Assembly (NCBI GenBank): GCA_028819235.1
Contig: JAPPMC010000300.1
Location: 5,864 to 67,189, forward strand
DNA length: 61,326 bases
Direction: 5' to 3'
DNA from: Bryobacterales bacterium
GTDB lineage: Bacteria; Acidobacteriota; Terriglobia; Bryobacterales; UBA6623
Part shown: positions 1 through 9,081 of the stretch, one piece after another
Numbering within the stretch: position 1 is the first letter of the stretch
Layout: every line of letters begins with the position of its first letter
Program-made: the position numbers and the translations under genes
The notes under the pieces: generated by a model
What the model was told of the DNA's origin: nothing
The model's input: only the letters and a program-made list of their open reading frames with translations
The model's database searches: none

Positions 1-113
1 CGCCGTTTTTCCCTCGCGGCCCCCCCCGCCCCCTCAAAACCCCCCGGCCCCCCCCCCCCCCCAAAAACTCCCCCCCCCCCCCCCCCACCAAAAACCCCCC
101 CCCCCCCCCCCTC
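1..113. other. low-complexity contig end (poly-C/A)
   Basis: The first ~113 bases are almost only runs of C broken by short runs of A, with a few other bases. The methyltransferase reading frame from the right runs straight into this tract at about base 113 without a natural stop. It looks like a sequencing or assembly artefact at a contig end rather than biological sequence. No feature is called inside it. Confidence 0.85.
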
Positions 114-2522
114 AGACTTTCGCCAAAGATTGATGGCAGCGTGAGCAGTAGTACCTGAGCCCGCGAAGTAGTCGAGGACAAGCGGTTCGTTGAGTGTGCG
201 CGTGACAGACGCCACGCAGTCTTCTACCGTATGGACTGACTTGGGGTAGCTGAACCGGTTGGCTCCGAGCACATCTTTCAAGAGGTTGGTACCCCTGACT
301 CCGGCATTGTACTTCTTGTCATACCAGTTACTTAGAATCGGCTTAAAGAGACTCTTGGGAGGACTACTGAGAATCAGAGACTTACCGCCCTTGTAGATTA
401 AGTTCCCCTCTGCAATGGTCTTCACACAAGACTGAAAAGACCGTCGCCACACGCGCTCCGTTCCATCTTTTCCGAGCGGATAAATTCTCTTCAGTCCTTT
501 CGGAGTTCTTTCTGTTGGATAATCGGACCCTACTGGTGGTTCCTCTGCTCCTACAACAGTCTTAGATGCTGTGTCCACCAAGACGGCGTAGAAACTATTT
601 GGGCGACCGACGCGCAAGTTGCTGACCGCAGTTCCGGTTCGCATGAAACCGATCGGCTTGATTTCATCTTTATTCTTTGGTGTGCCGTGAAGTACTTTCT
701 CCCCCGCGGGCGTCGAGAAAACAGCATATTCGTGCGTCGCAGAGATATTTGTTCCCTCCAGACCTGCCCCAGCGGGATGGTGGTTAACCACCACTACCGT
801 GTGGTCACGGCTCGGGAGGATGTTAGGCAATGTGCCCCTAAGATAGGTAGCTTCCGTATCGTCAATAGCAGTGATCTGGGTTCCTGTCGCCGCAAGGCAT
901 CGGCCACCGAGGGCGATGCGTTCGGCCATCAACGACAGCCATGACGAGTGCCGATATCCGTTCTTGTAGAGGATTTCAGATGCGTCGGTATTGTATGGAG
1001 GATCGACATATACACAGTCTACTTGGCCCCGGTACCGCCTCTCCATCAACCTCAGCGCCTGAGAGTTCTCGCTGTGGAAGAGTACGCCGTCGGTCAACTC
1101 GTCGATCTCCCCCAACGCTTCGAGCAGCTTCTCCGTAAATCCCTTGCCAAAGTGCCTCGTGTCCACCATCAACGTGGGATGCCCCCTCAGGAATTCGACT
1201 GTCAGCGGATCACTGTACCTTGGCTGGACCAGATCATCAGCGAAGTTGTCTATTCCGTGTAACTCCACCCACTCGTCATGCTGGGCACGGTTCGCGGCGA
1301 TCTCGGCGTGGAACTCTTCGGGAATGCACCGCATCGTCAAGCAGTAGGATGTCGCCACCACGAACTTTCGCTTCAGCCACAGCTTCTTCTGGAAGCCCTC
1401 GAGCTGGGCCAAGAAGTCAATGATCTTGTGGGCGATGCCCCGGATCACCTTGATCTTTGACAGCCATTCCTCAACACGGGACGCATTCTCGTGCTCAATG
1501 TCGTCGAGGTGCATGACATTGTTCTTGATATAGAAGTCAAGTTCACGCCGCAGGAACCTGTTAAGGTCCTTGTGGATGAAGTAGTCGCAGGTGTTCCTAG
1601 CCGTGTAACGGTTCAGATGGGCGCGAAGGCGCGAGTAATCGGTCTTGGTGCCGTCCGATCTCACCTGTACCTTCGACAGCTCCTTCATCCAGCGGACTAA
1701 CTTGCGATCCTCTAGGGAGAGCAAGCGCGTTTCCGCCGCTTCGTTCAGGTCCTTCTGCTTCGGCGGCCTGCTCCTTCCCTCCCTTCTGTCCGTAGACCAG
1801 TCTGCCAAGGTCACTGCCCGGTACTCGAACCAGATCGCCAATTCGGGAACACCGTCCGGTCCCTCCTCCCCAATGAAGTCTTCGGCAGCCAGAACGAAGT
1901 GCCGAGCCTTTCCGTGCTCCGCCTTGATGTTGCCGTGCTCGCCCTCGGTAGCATCCGCCAAGCAGAAGTGCACCCTCATGGGATCGGCCTCGTCCTCCGG
2001 GCGGAGCCGGAACGAGTAGTCCTTTAGGTACTCCATCGTCTTGATGTAGTACTGATCGGCGTTCGCCCAGTAGAGCTTCACCTCTTCACCTGCGTAGGGA
2101 ATGGCATATGTGCCGTCCTTGTATGTCCGCTGGCTGGTGAAGTCGCCTTCGCTGTAGTAGCGTCGGAAGAAGCGGTAGAGGTGGTCGTAGACATCTGCTT
2201 CGAGAGCGTCGATGTCAGTACCTGTTTCGAGTGCCTTGCGAAGATCGATGACCTTTGGGACCGTGTCCGGATCGACTCCGAGATCGCGAACCTTTGCTTC
2301 TAATGCGGCCAGCTTCTTCTCGATAGATTTGCGATCCACCGACTGGTACTGCTCAAACGCTTGCTTCACTTGCGGAAGGAGATCCCGTTCTAGGAAGCGT
2401 GTCACTTCACCTTCCTTGGCGTGCATGATCCGGTAGAAGCCGAAGTCCAAGTCCGGCTTGTCGAGTTGGAAGAGCTCCCTGAGGAGGTCTACCAAGCGAC
2501 CGAAGCGGTCACTCCCCGCCAC
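1..2522 (-). CDS. type III-like (beta-class) adenine DNA methyltransferase, partial at C-terminus
   Basis: This is a site-specific DNA N6-adenine methyltransferase, the modification subunit of a probable type III-like restriction-modification system. The frame is open for about 803 codons. The catalytic motif IV DPPYNT lies at residues 507-512 (bases 993-1004 encode DPPY). The SAM-binding motif FAGSGTT lies at residues 786-792 (bases 147-167). IV-before-I order is the beta-class arrangement of Mod subunits. The long helical N-terminus (FQLDKPDLDFGFYRI, then KLYWANADQYYIKT) resembles large Mod-like proteins I recall. I chose GTG at 2522 because an in-frame TGA sits four bases upstream (2526-2528) and a GGAGG (complement of 2531-2535) lies 8 nt before it. 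The C-terminus is lost in the poly-C tract, and the partner nuclease/helicase would be downstream, outside the window. Confidence 0.85.
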   Translation of the reverse strand, partial: MAGSDRFGRLVDLLRELFQLDKPDLDFGFYRIMHAKEGEVTRFLERDLLPQVKQAFEQYQSVDRKSIEKKLAALEAKVRDLGVDPDTVPKVIDLRKALETGTDIDALEADVYDHLYRFFRRYYSEGDFTSQRTYKDGTYAIPYAGEEVKLYWANADQYYIKTMEYLKDYSFRLRPEDEADPMRVHFCLADATEGEHGNIKAEHGKARHFVLAAEDFIGEEGPDGVPELAIWFEYRAVTLADWSTDRREGRSRPPKQKDLNEAAETRLLSLEDRKLVRWMKELSKVQVRSDGTKTDYSRLRAHLNRYTARNTCDYFIHKDLNRFLRRELDFYIKNNVMHLDDIEHENASRVEEWLSKIKVIRGIAHKIIDFLAQLEGFQKKLWLKRKFVVATSYCLTMRCIPEEFHAEIAANRAQHDEWVELHGIDNFADDLVQPRYSDPLTVEFLRGHPTLMVDTRHFGKGFTEKLLEALGEIDELTDGVLFHSENSQALRLMERRYRGQVDCVYVDPPYNTDASEILYKNGYRHSSWLSLMAERIALGGRCLAATGTQITAIDDTEATYLRGTLPNILPSRDHTVVVVNHHPAGAGLEGTNISATHEYAVFSTPAGEKVLHGTPKNKDEIKPIGFMRTGTAVSNLRVGRPNSFYAVLVDTASKTVVGAEEPPVGSDYPTERTPKGLKRIYPLGKDGTERVWRRSFQSCVKTIAEGNLIYKGGKSLILSSPPKSLFKPILSNWYDKKYNAGVRGTNLLKDVLGANRFSYPKSVHTVEDCVASVTRTLNEPLVLDYFAGSGTTAHAAINLWRKSEGGGGGVFGGGGGGGVFGGGGGPGGFEGAGGAAREKR

Positions 2523-2844
2523 CAGTCACGCCTCCGATGTGTGGTGCATCCTGGCCATCGCATCCGACGCCGCTTCGACCATCCACAGCTTCACTCCGGC
2601 AATCCACACCAAGAACCGGTCCGCTGCTGCGCCACCTTGTGTTCTCCGGGTCAGCACAGTCGCAGATACCCTCAATGGACGCGAACGCCCACTCCCCACC
2701 AAGCCTCTCAGGATCCTGCGTCACCGCCTCGCACAACTCCCATTGACCGCATTCACATCCACATCCTTCCAAATCCCAGCAGATAGGGGCCCCACAGGTG
2801 TTCACATGTCTTCCGATCGAGGCTCTGCCGATCTCGAAGGGCAT
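2509..2844 (-). CDS. possible small Cys-rich protein upstream of the methyltransferase
   Basis: A 111-codon frame ends 14 nt inside the start of the methyltransferase gene, a spacing typical of translational coupling. The predicted product has an N-terminal cysteine cluster (CGAPICWDLEGCGCECG, residues ~17-33) that could bind a metal, and further cysteines to the end. I do not recognise a family. It may be chance, since no ribosome-binding site stands out at its ATG and the composition is only mildly coding-like. It is listed because of position and cysteine pattern. Confidence 0.3.
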   Translation of the reverse strand: MPFEIGRASIGRHVNTCGAPICWDLEGCGCECGQWELCEAVTQDPERLGGEWAFASIEGICDCADPENTRWRSSGPVLGVDCRSEAVDGRSGVGCDGQDAPHIGGVTGGGE

Positions 2845-3576
2845 CCCGATCGACTGGTGACGGCAAGGTCCTGCTCAAATGCCCAGTTCTAACTTGAAGT
2901 TCGGCAAACCGGAGGATATTGTCGTAAGCCGGCCGATCCAAGGACTTCGCTTGAGCATCCTGGCTAAAGGCGAGGCCGACCTTCCGGACGTAGTTGTTTG
3001 TGCCAAAGCAGTGTTCCACTCGCAGAGACTGATCCTGCCAGCAGCGTTCACCGTCGATCCAAACGGTCCTTCGGCTGAGGGTGTGATGCACATGCTGTCT
3101 GTTGCGACCAGTACATCCCAATTGTTCGACGTCATCGATGCAGACGTCCAGCCGTTGAATCCACTCGGCTCGCACAGCCCGCACCTCGTCAACGCTCCTA
3201 TCACGCATGTCACACACATGAGGTGGTCTTATGGGACACCTCGTCTGTGAGACTGAGCCGGACCCCGCTGACCTAATGGGACTCCGACCTAGCGGATTGT
3301 ACCTCAATGCCGTTGTGGTTGGCACGGTGGCGAATCTACGGATTCGCCGCAGGACTGCCGGGTGTGAGTCGACTCCGGCCCGGGCCACGGCGGATTCTTG
3401 CGAACGCCAAGGACCAGCGAGTTCGCACCAAAGTGGCGAGTACCTCGCTTCCAATGCACCGCCTTGCGATCTTGGGCAGCCGCTCATCTGGAATCATGAT
3501 CCGCGTCGGCTCCCCAATGCGACCCACCTGACCGTCCATCGCCTCCCACAGGCCCGTCGGTTACGGGGATGCAATA
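2845..3576. other. gene-poor stretch, no recognised feature
   Basis: Open frames exist on both strands here, including one of 123 codons on the plus strand from 2879 and one of 244 codons on the minus strand from 3487. None shows a recognisable domain, and their compositions look like mutual shadows. I see no RNA gene, inverted repeat or clear promoter. Decayed sequence next to an accessory locus is the most economical reading. Confidence 0.5.
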
Positions 3577-3836
3577 GTGGTCAGCGGAACCGACCGGGCC
3601 TTCGGTGTTGAAGTGCCGCATGGGCTCCCGAAGCACAGCATGGACACGGCAGCCGCGACCGGGTCGAGCGCGGCGCGGTATGGACCATCGCGATTGGGCC
3701 AGTGGCCGATGCCCTGTCGCTCATGATGGCCGTGGTCCGCGCCCGTCGGGCAGAACAGCGGCGAAGGGACTTTGCCCGGAAAGGTCTGAGTGTGGGCGTA
3801 CACTCCACTTGTCCGCGAAATAATCGGCCTCAATGA
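3577..3836 (+). pseudogene. decayed small gene coupled (ATGA) to the next gene
   Basis: The third reading frame across 3612-3836 encodes a coherent segment (VWTIAIGPVADALSLMMAVV followed by an Arg/Glu-rich helix). It stops with TGA at 3834-3836, overlapping the ATG of the next gene at 3833 as ATGA. This frame has a stop at 3609 and no good start. The neighbouring frame just upstream (from about GTG 3577) encodes a compatible piece (TDRAFGVEVPHGLPKHS). A single indel near 3650 would join them into an ~85-residue protein. Translational coupling suggests this was the partner of the downstream conserved unknown. The frameshift could be real or a sequencing error. Confidence 0.4.
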
Positions 3837-4462
3837 GGGTCTCCGATGCCGTGGTCGGCGCCGCCGTACACTACGCACGGGCCGAGTTCGTAATCGTCGG
3901 CATGGACGGCATTACCCCTGTCTTCGTTGATCGTCGGCGTGTCGGGCTGATCGACGAGTGCCTCCCGATTGCCCCCTACCATCACGAGGCCCTCAAACTG
4001 GGCATCCGAGCTGCGAGCGAACTCGTGAGCCTGGTGAAGCGGTCTGTGGCGAGACATGCTGCTGAGGCGCTCTCGACGCTGTGTGCGAGCTATCCCGTGA
4101 GCGTGCTCATCTTGGCCGCGAGTCCGCATGACAGCCTGCCCGAATCGCTCGAGGAGATCCTGAAGTCCCGTCCCTTGACCTTCGCCGCGGACGGCATGCT
4201 GTATCGCGAATCCTTGGCCAAGGCTGCGGCCGACCTGGGCTTGGATGTGCGGAGGTTTCCTCGCCGGGCCGACCTCCCCGTGTTGGCGGCTGAATCCTTG
4301 GGCATGGATGTCTCTGCGGTCAACGCGCTCATCGCCCGATTCGGGCGGGAAGCCGGACCGCCGTGGCGCAAGGACCACAAGCTGGCGGCAGCCGCAGCCC
4401 TGAGCGTCGTCGGACGCAAGATCCGCGAGTTTGCAACCGTGCGAGATTCTTCGTGCCCATAA
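3833..4462 (+). CDS. conserved hypothetical protein, 209 aa
   Basis: A 209-residue soluble protein with strong coding character. It carries a conserved-looking core (TPVFVDRRRVGLIDE..., then LPIAPYHHEALKL at ~45-57) and a later ADGMLYRESLAKAAADLGL helix near 120-140. I recall similar uncharacterised proteins sharing the PVFVDRRR and PYHHE segments in scattered actinobacterial and other genomes, but no function is known to me. There is no signal peptide or membrane segment. The ATG at 3833 overlaps the upstream stop (ATGA), implying coupling to the decayed gene before it. Its neighbour on the right is an unrelated minus-strand cytochrome. Confidence 0.7.
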   Translation: MRVSDAVVGAAVHYARAEFVIVGMDGITPVFVDRRRVGLIDECLPIAPYHHEALKLGIRAASELVSLVKRSVARHAAEALSTLCASYPVSVLILAASPHDSLPESLEEILKSRPLTFAADGMLYRESLAKAAADLGLDVRRFPRRADLPVLAAESLGMDVSAVNALIARFGREAGPPWRKDHKLAAAAALSVVGRKIREFATVRDSSCP

Positions 4463-4665
4463 GTCGCCCATGAAGGGCAGGGTGGAACGACCGGCGTCGG
4501 GGAATTGGGCGTTCCTAGGGGATCGGGATGGCTTCAACGGTCGGCCGCTGCGGTGCCCAAGGAGGCGCAACTGGCGCCACCATCAGGCAGCCAGCCCGAG
4601 GTCAGGTGGAGCAGCCCGCCAGCAGCCGGCTGTTGGGCTTGGTCGATTGATCGGCCAGTGAGGCC

Positions 4666-7600
4666 CTACCGAAGGCGGCTCAGGTATTCCACGAGGTCCA
4701 CGAGCTCATCGGCGTCCATCTGCTCCTGCAGGTCGTCAGGCATGGCCGAAACTGCGGACTTCCTGCGCTCGAAGACCCGTCCCTTCGGGTACTCCGAGAC
4801 GATGCCGCCTTCCATGCGCAGTGTGAGGGACTCCTCCGTCTCGCTGATCACGAATCCGGAGGCTTCCTCGGAGCCAGACAGGGTCAGGTGGACCAGGTCA
4901 TACGTCGGCGAGACGCTGGCCGTAGGATCCAAGATTGATTCGTACAGTCCCGCCTTTGAGAGTTTCTCCCCAATCTGAGAGAGGTCCGGCCCGAAGTTCG
5001 TGCCGACACCGTTGATCACGTGGCAATCGCTGCAGGTCGCGCGATCAAAGACAGCGGCCCCATTGTCTGGGTTTCCCACGAACACCAGCAGTTCCGTCAT
5101 CTGCGGGAGGGCCTCGCGATCCTTCAGGGGTGGAACCGGGAACAGGCCCGCCGCCTGTTCGCGAAGCCGCACGTGCATGGATCTGGCCACCGCAGCACCG
5201 GCGACTTCGGCCAGCTCGCTCGGGAACCCGCCATCGCGGGCCAGATCCACCAAGGCCTGCACACCTTGGCCGAACCCGGCAAGCGACCGCACTGCGCGGT
5301 CCCTTGCCGCATCCGGTAGCCCCTCGTCAAGCAGCACAGTCTCCAACAGCGGCACCGCCGCTTCGGAGCGGGTGTTTCCTACCGCACCGACGGCGGCAGC
5401 CGCCAGTGCCGGCCTCTCGCGCACGAACTCCAGGATGGCGCTAGCCTCTCCCTCCTCCAACAGCATTCGTGCCGATGCAATCCCGACCGGATTGTCTTGA
5501 TTGGTTGCGGCAACCTCCACCAACGAGGCGTAGTGCTCCCGCAGGCCGTAGCGCTGCACCAGCCTGGCGAACTGTTCAGTCCCAATCCCTCTCCGCAGCA
5601 GGGCGTCAAGGGACGCCCGGACATCCTGACGTGCGTCAAGGTCGAATGTGGGCAGCCTCAGCAGGGCCTCCGACGCGACGACGAACGGTACCGGCGATCC
5701 GTCGCCTGACACTCCGAGCGCCAAGCGACGCAGGCTGCGCGCCTTCTCGCTGCCGTCAGCCTGGAAGTCGAAAGCGCGCAAGTACTGAAGGGCTTTCCCC
5801 TCATCGATGGCCGGGGTGGCGAGAATGTCGGCCAAGTACTTGGGCGTCAGCGAGCCGCGCGAGCGCCACAGGATCTCCCGGCCGGCTGGAGTGTCCCAGC
5901 GGCCGCCGATCAAGGCGAGCCATGCGTGAAGCCTTGCGTCCCAAGCGCCGTCAGCCCCGATGCCCAAGGACTCGACGTACCAGCGGTCCCCGGCCGAGTG
6001 CTGCCCGGCCAGTTGCGCCCAGATCTCGGAGGCCCTCGGGGAGGTGTCGCCACGCAGCGCGATCGCGCATTCGCGCCGGACGTGGGCCGCAGAGTCCGTA
6101 GCGGCCCGCTCCAAGATCGCAAGGTCGCCGCCAAAGAGCTGCCGGGCTGCGCGGATGGCCACGACTCGCATGTCTTCGTCCCGATCCGACAGGGCCTCCT
6201 CGCAATATGAGCGCCCCTTGCCTGCAATGCGGGCCAGCAGCCACAGCGCCCGGGCCCGATGACGGACCTGCTTCCCCTCGCGAAACAGCGCTGCGAGCGC
6301 CCGCTCGGCGTCTTCGCGTCCCTCCAATGCGTGCCATGCGAGGTAGCGCACGGATCCATTGGGGCTCTGCAGGGCCTCGATTGCGCCGTTGACGGTGTCG
6401 AACTCGTGCCGGCGCGGGATGTATGGGTGCGACGGAGGCGCGATTCGGAAGATCCGTCCCCGCGTCGAGTCCTGCTGCCGGTTCCACCCGATCACCGGGT
6501 CGTACCAGTCGCTCACAAACAGCGACCCGTCCGAAGCCACCGCGACGTCGACGGGCCGCACCCATTTGTCCCGCTCGCCCTTCAGCATGTCCACTGCCCG
6601 GGCTTCGTAGCCTGCTCCCTTCTTCTGGGTCAGGATGCCGCGCAAGACACCCGGCCCGGCGTCGGTCGCAAGCACTTGGTCATGGAATTCTGTCGGGAGC
6701 AGGCTTCCCTCGTACACGGTCACGCCAGTGGGTGAGCCGGCGCCGGTGACCAGCAGATTGGGCACGACCCCGGGATCGTTCTGGTGCCAGTGCCGCTCCG
6801 GAACGACCTCGCTCCGGCCCGTGCGACGGGCTTCATTGCCGGCTCCGGTGAGTTCGTCTCGATAGCCGTAATTTCCGTACTCGAGAATGTAGTTGAGCCT
6901 GCACGCGTAGCTGCCGTCGTTGTCGTTGTCCGACTGCCAGAGCCCGCCCAGCGAGTCCACGGCAACCTCGTAGTTGTTTCGGAAGTTGTGGCCCAGCACT
7001 TCCATCCCGCTCCCGTCCAGCTCCGACCGGAAGACCATGCCGCCCTGATAGGGGCTTGACCTTCCGACCAATTCGCGCGCGAATTCGGGCCGGTTGCCGC
7101 TCGTGTTGTCGCGAAGGCCTCGCTCGTAGTTGCGATCCAGCACGGGGTTCCCGGCCTTGTCGGTCACCAGATCTCCGCTCTTGTCGTGGATGTGCCTGCC
7201 GGCGTTGCCCATGTTCCAGTAGAAGCGGCCGTCGGGCCCGAACGAGAGTGAGTGCGTGGAGTGGTCGTTCTGGTGTGCCCCGGATCGCGTGAACAGGTGT
7301 TCCTTGCTATCGGGTAGGTCGTCCCCGTCCTCATCGGTGAACACGAGGACGTTCGGCGCCGCAGTGACGATCACCTTGTTGCCCAGCACGGCCAAGCCTA
7401 GGGCGGCGTCGACGTCCCGGCCTTGGTAGTAGACCTTCGTGCTGTCCGCCTGCCCGTCGCCATCGGTGTCCTCCAAGATGAGGATGCGGTCACCCTCAGG
7501 TCGCCTGTCGTTCCGCCCGTGTTCGCGGTAGTTCACAACGTCGCAGACCCAGACTCTCCCTCGGTGGTCCACGTCGATGTTCGTTGGGTTGGTCAGTTCT

Positions 7601-7764
7601 GGCTCCGAGGCGAATAGGGTGGCCTCCAAGCCCGGGTAGACGTCGAGGTTGGCGATGGCCCTCCCGGTTGCGCGATCTGCGTGCGGGTCCGGCGCGCACG
7701 CTAGCGATCCAAGTGCCGCGGCGAATGCCAAGACCTTGCAGCAGCCGTCGCGAGGGCGCGTCAT
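4666..7764 (-). CDS. PVC-type membrane-bound dehydrogenase with C-terminal CxxCH heme domain
   Basis: A large exported protein of about 1032 residues. From N to C it has a signal or lipoprotein leader (hydrophobic stretch ending in SLACAP), a six-bladed propeller/dehydrogenase domain (YPGLEATLFASEPELTNPTN, then DRGRVWV-like blades to ~residue 440), HEAT-like repeats rich in AREALAALF-type helices, and a C-terminal cytochrome domain. That domain has one CSDCH motif and the typical FGPDLSQIG sequence. Such proteins are abundant in Planctomycetes, Verrucomicrobia and Acidobacteria, probably as periplasmic sugar or aldose-type dehydrogenases, but substrates are unknown. I chose ATG 7764 because the leader follows it; a longer in-frame extension to 7860 lacks leader character. 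It stands alone on its strand. Confidence 0.88.
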   Translation of the reverse strand: MTRPRDGCCKVLAFAAALGSLACAPDPHADRATGRAIANLDVYPGLEATLFASEPELTNPTNIDVDHRGRVWVCDVVNYREHGRNDRRPEGDRILILEDTDGDGQADSTKVYYQGRDVDAALGLAVLGNKVIVTAAPNVLVFTDEDGDDLPDSKEHLFTRSGAHQNDHSTHSLSFGPDGRFYWNMGNAGRHIHDKSGDLVTDKAGNPVLDRNYERGLRDNTSGNRPEFARELVGRSSPYQGGMVFRSELDGSGMEVLGHNFRNNYEVAVDSLGGLWQSDNDNDGSYACRLNYILEYGNYGYRDELTGAGNEARRTGRSEVVPERHWHQNDPGVVPNLLVTGAGSPTGVTVYEGSLLPTEFHDQVLATDAGPGVLRGILTQKKGAGYEARAVDMLKGERDKWVRPVDVAVASDGSLFVSDWYDPVIGWNRQQDSTRGRIFRIAPPSHPYIPRRHEFDTVNGAIEALQSPNGSVRYLAWHALEGREDAERALAALFREGKQVRHRARALWLLARIAGKGRSYCEEALSDRDEDMRVVAIRAARQLFGGDLAILERAATDSAAHVRRECAIALRGDTSPRASEIWAQLAGQHSAGDRWYVESLGIGADGAWDARLHAWLALIGGRWDTPAGREILWRSRGSLTPKYLADILATPAIDEGKALQYLRAFDFQADGSEKARSLRRLALGVSGDGSPVPFVVASEALLRLPTFDLDARQDVRASLDALLRRGIGTEQFARLVQRYGLREHYASLVEVAATNQDNPVGIASARMLLEEGEASAILEFVRERPALAAAAVGAVGNTRSEAAVPLLETVLLDEGLPDAARDRAVRSLAGFGQGVQALVDLARDGGFPSELAEVAGAAVARSMHVRLREQAAGLFPVPPLKDREALPQMTELLVFVGNPDNGAAVFDRATCSDCHVINGVGTNFGPDLSQIGEKLSKAGLYESILDPTASVSPTYDLVHLTLSGSEEASGFVISETEESLTLRMEGGIVSEYPKGRVFERRKSAVSAMPDDLQEQMDADELVDLVEYLSRLR

Positions 7765-8270
7765 GATCAGGGATTGTATCCGAGGACGGTCGGCGCCAAG
7801 GCTTTGGGCAGAGCAAAAGCACAGAGAATTCCGCCCACCAGCACCAGTGGCGCAGCCCAAGGCTGTGAACCTACAGCGGCCGCCAATGCCGCAGCGGCGT
7901 CATCCACGTTTGTCGCAGCCCCATTCCTTGGTGGTTCAGATCACCACCCGCACATGATTGTCAGGCAATCCGTGTTGGCCGGCTTGGCGTGTCACGATCT
8001 GGAACGGCACTCTCGGCGCTGCGCCTATGGTTGGCGCACGATTAGCGCACAGTCCATGGATCTGGGAACGGGCGCTGCACGACGAGTCCGCAGGCAGTCT
8101 CCGCTCCGATGGACTGTCGGAGGCCAACGGGCCCATGCATGCGGAGGACCGCTTCTGGCGGAAGCGGAGCCGCAGCGAGTCCACCGGAGATCGTTGCCGT
8201 CCTGCACTCTGCGCCGTCCAAGCCCCAGCTCGGATCGCCGCGTCGCCTAGAGTTAGAGACCCGCAGTCAA
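7765..8270. other. intergenic region between divergent genes
   Basis: About 500 bases separate the start of the CxxCH dehydrogenase (minus) from the next plus-strand start. Only short frames without recognisable content are present. It should hold promoters for both flanking genes, but I cannot point to convincing -35/-10 elements. Confidence 0.5.
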
Positions 8271-9017
8271 ATGAAGTCCGTATCGTTCTCCATCGCTCGC
8301 GTCAATCGACTTCGCGAGCTTGCCTGCGAGGCCGCACGCGTTCCAGACGAGGAGCGGGCTGTCGCGTGGGCACGGGGCGAATGGTTCGTCAGCACCTATG
8401 ACGCCAGCGCACTGTTGGATGTCTTCGACACGCTGTGGCTGAAGCCGGGGTTCGCCCTGCATGCATACCGTCTCTATCAACAAGGGGACGGGAACGGCGC
8501 CATCTGGGCTGTGCCTGATACTGCGCCAAAGGTGCACCCGCGGGACTGTCGAAGGGTCGAGGGCACGGTTGTCAGCATTCCCCGGCCGCCCCGGGCCATC
8601 CCGCTCATGCGGGCAGTAGACGGCGATGGAAGTCCTTGGTCGTATCTCTCAGCATCGATCCTGCGCCGCGAAGCGGCAGAGTTTGGGGCGTCCTGGCATG
8701 GCTGCATCTGGAGTTCCCAGACGATAATCGGCAAGGCTCCCAAGGAGGGAGACAGCCAAGGGGCTGACGGGCACGACAGGTGGGAGCAAACGGACGGTGC
8801 CCCCGTCGGCAAGTGGACGTGGCGCGCCAGGGTCCCGCAGAAGTGGGAGCCGACCTTTGTAGACCGAGGGAAGACCAAAGATGTTGTGCTGTGCATCCAC
8901 GACTACATAGGGCAAGAGCGCATTGACAGGATTAGGGACATCTATCCCGCCGGCAGCTACGAATGCACGTCCAAGACCGCAAACGTATGCGTCGGCGAGG
9001 GCGCAGTCATCTACTGA
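8271..9017 (+). CDS. hypothetical protein, 248 aa
   Basis: A soluble 248-residue protein of unknown function. The N-terminus (MKSVSFSIARVNRLRELACE) is helical and charged. The middle has several Trp-rich strands (ALHAYRLYQQ, GAIWAVP, KWTWRARVPQKWEPTF) suggesting a beta-rich fold. There is no signal peptide, membrane segment or catalytic motif that I recognise. ATG 8271 is chosen because upstream in-frame sequence to 8109 is Pro/Arg/Ser-rich and looks non-coding. It converges on the DUF1015 gene. Confidence 0.6.
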   Translation: MKSVSFSIARVNRLRELACEAARVPDEERAVAWARGEWFVSTYDASALLDVFDTLWLKPGFALHAYRLYQQGDGNGAIWAVPDTAPKVHPRDCRRVEGTVVSIPRPPRAIPLMRAVDGDGSPWSYLSASILRREAAEFGASWHGCIWSSQTIIGKAPKEGDSQGADGHDRWEQTDGAPVGKWTWRARVPQKWEPTFVDRGKTKDVVLCIHDYIGQERIDRIRDIYPAGSYECTSKTANVCVGEGAVIY

Positions 9018-9081
9018 CCCTCGCCTACACGGAGTGTTCTCGGACGACCTCAGGCGGCCCTCACGAACACCGTTGGACCGT

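Noticed and set aside
2879..3250. A 123-codon plus-strand frame
   Set aside because: Slightly protein-like, but no family, no ribosome-binding site and no conserved neighbour, so not enough to call.
2753..3487. A 244-codon minus-strand frame in the gene-poor left region
   Set aside because: Composition is Arg/Ser/Pro-rich with no domain, and it is overlapped by equally long frames on the other strand. It looks like a shadow frame.
3830..4570. A 246-codon minus-strand frame opposite the 209-aa gene
   Set aside because: The plus-strand frame has the better composition and conserved segments. The minus one is its shadow.
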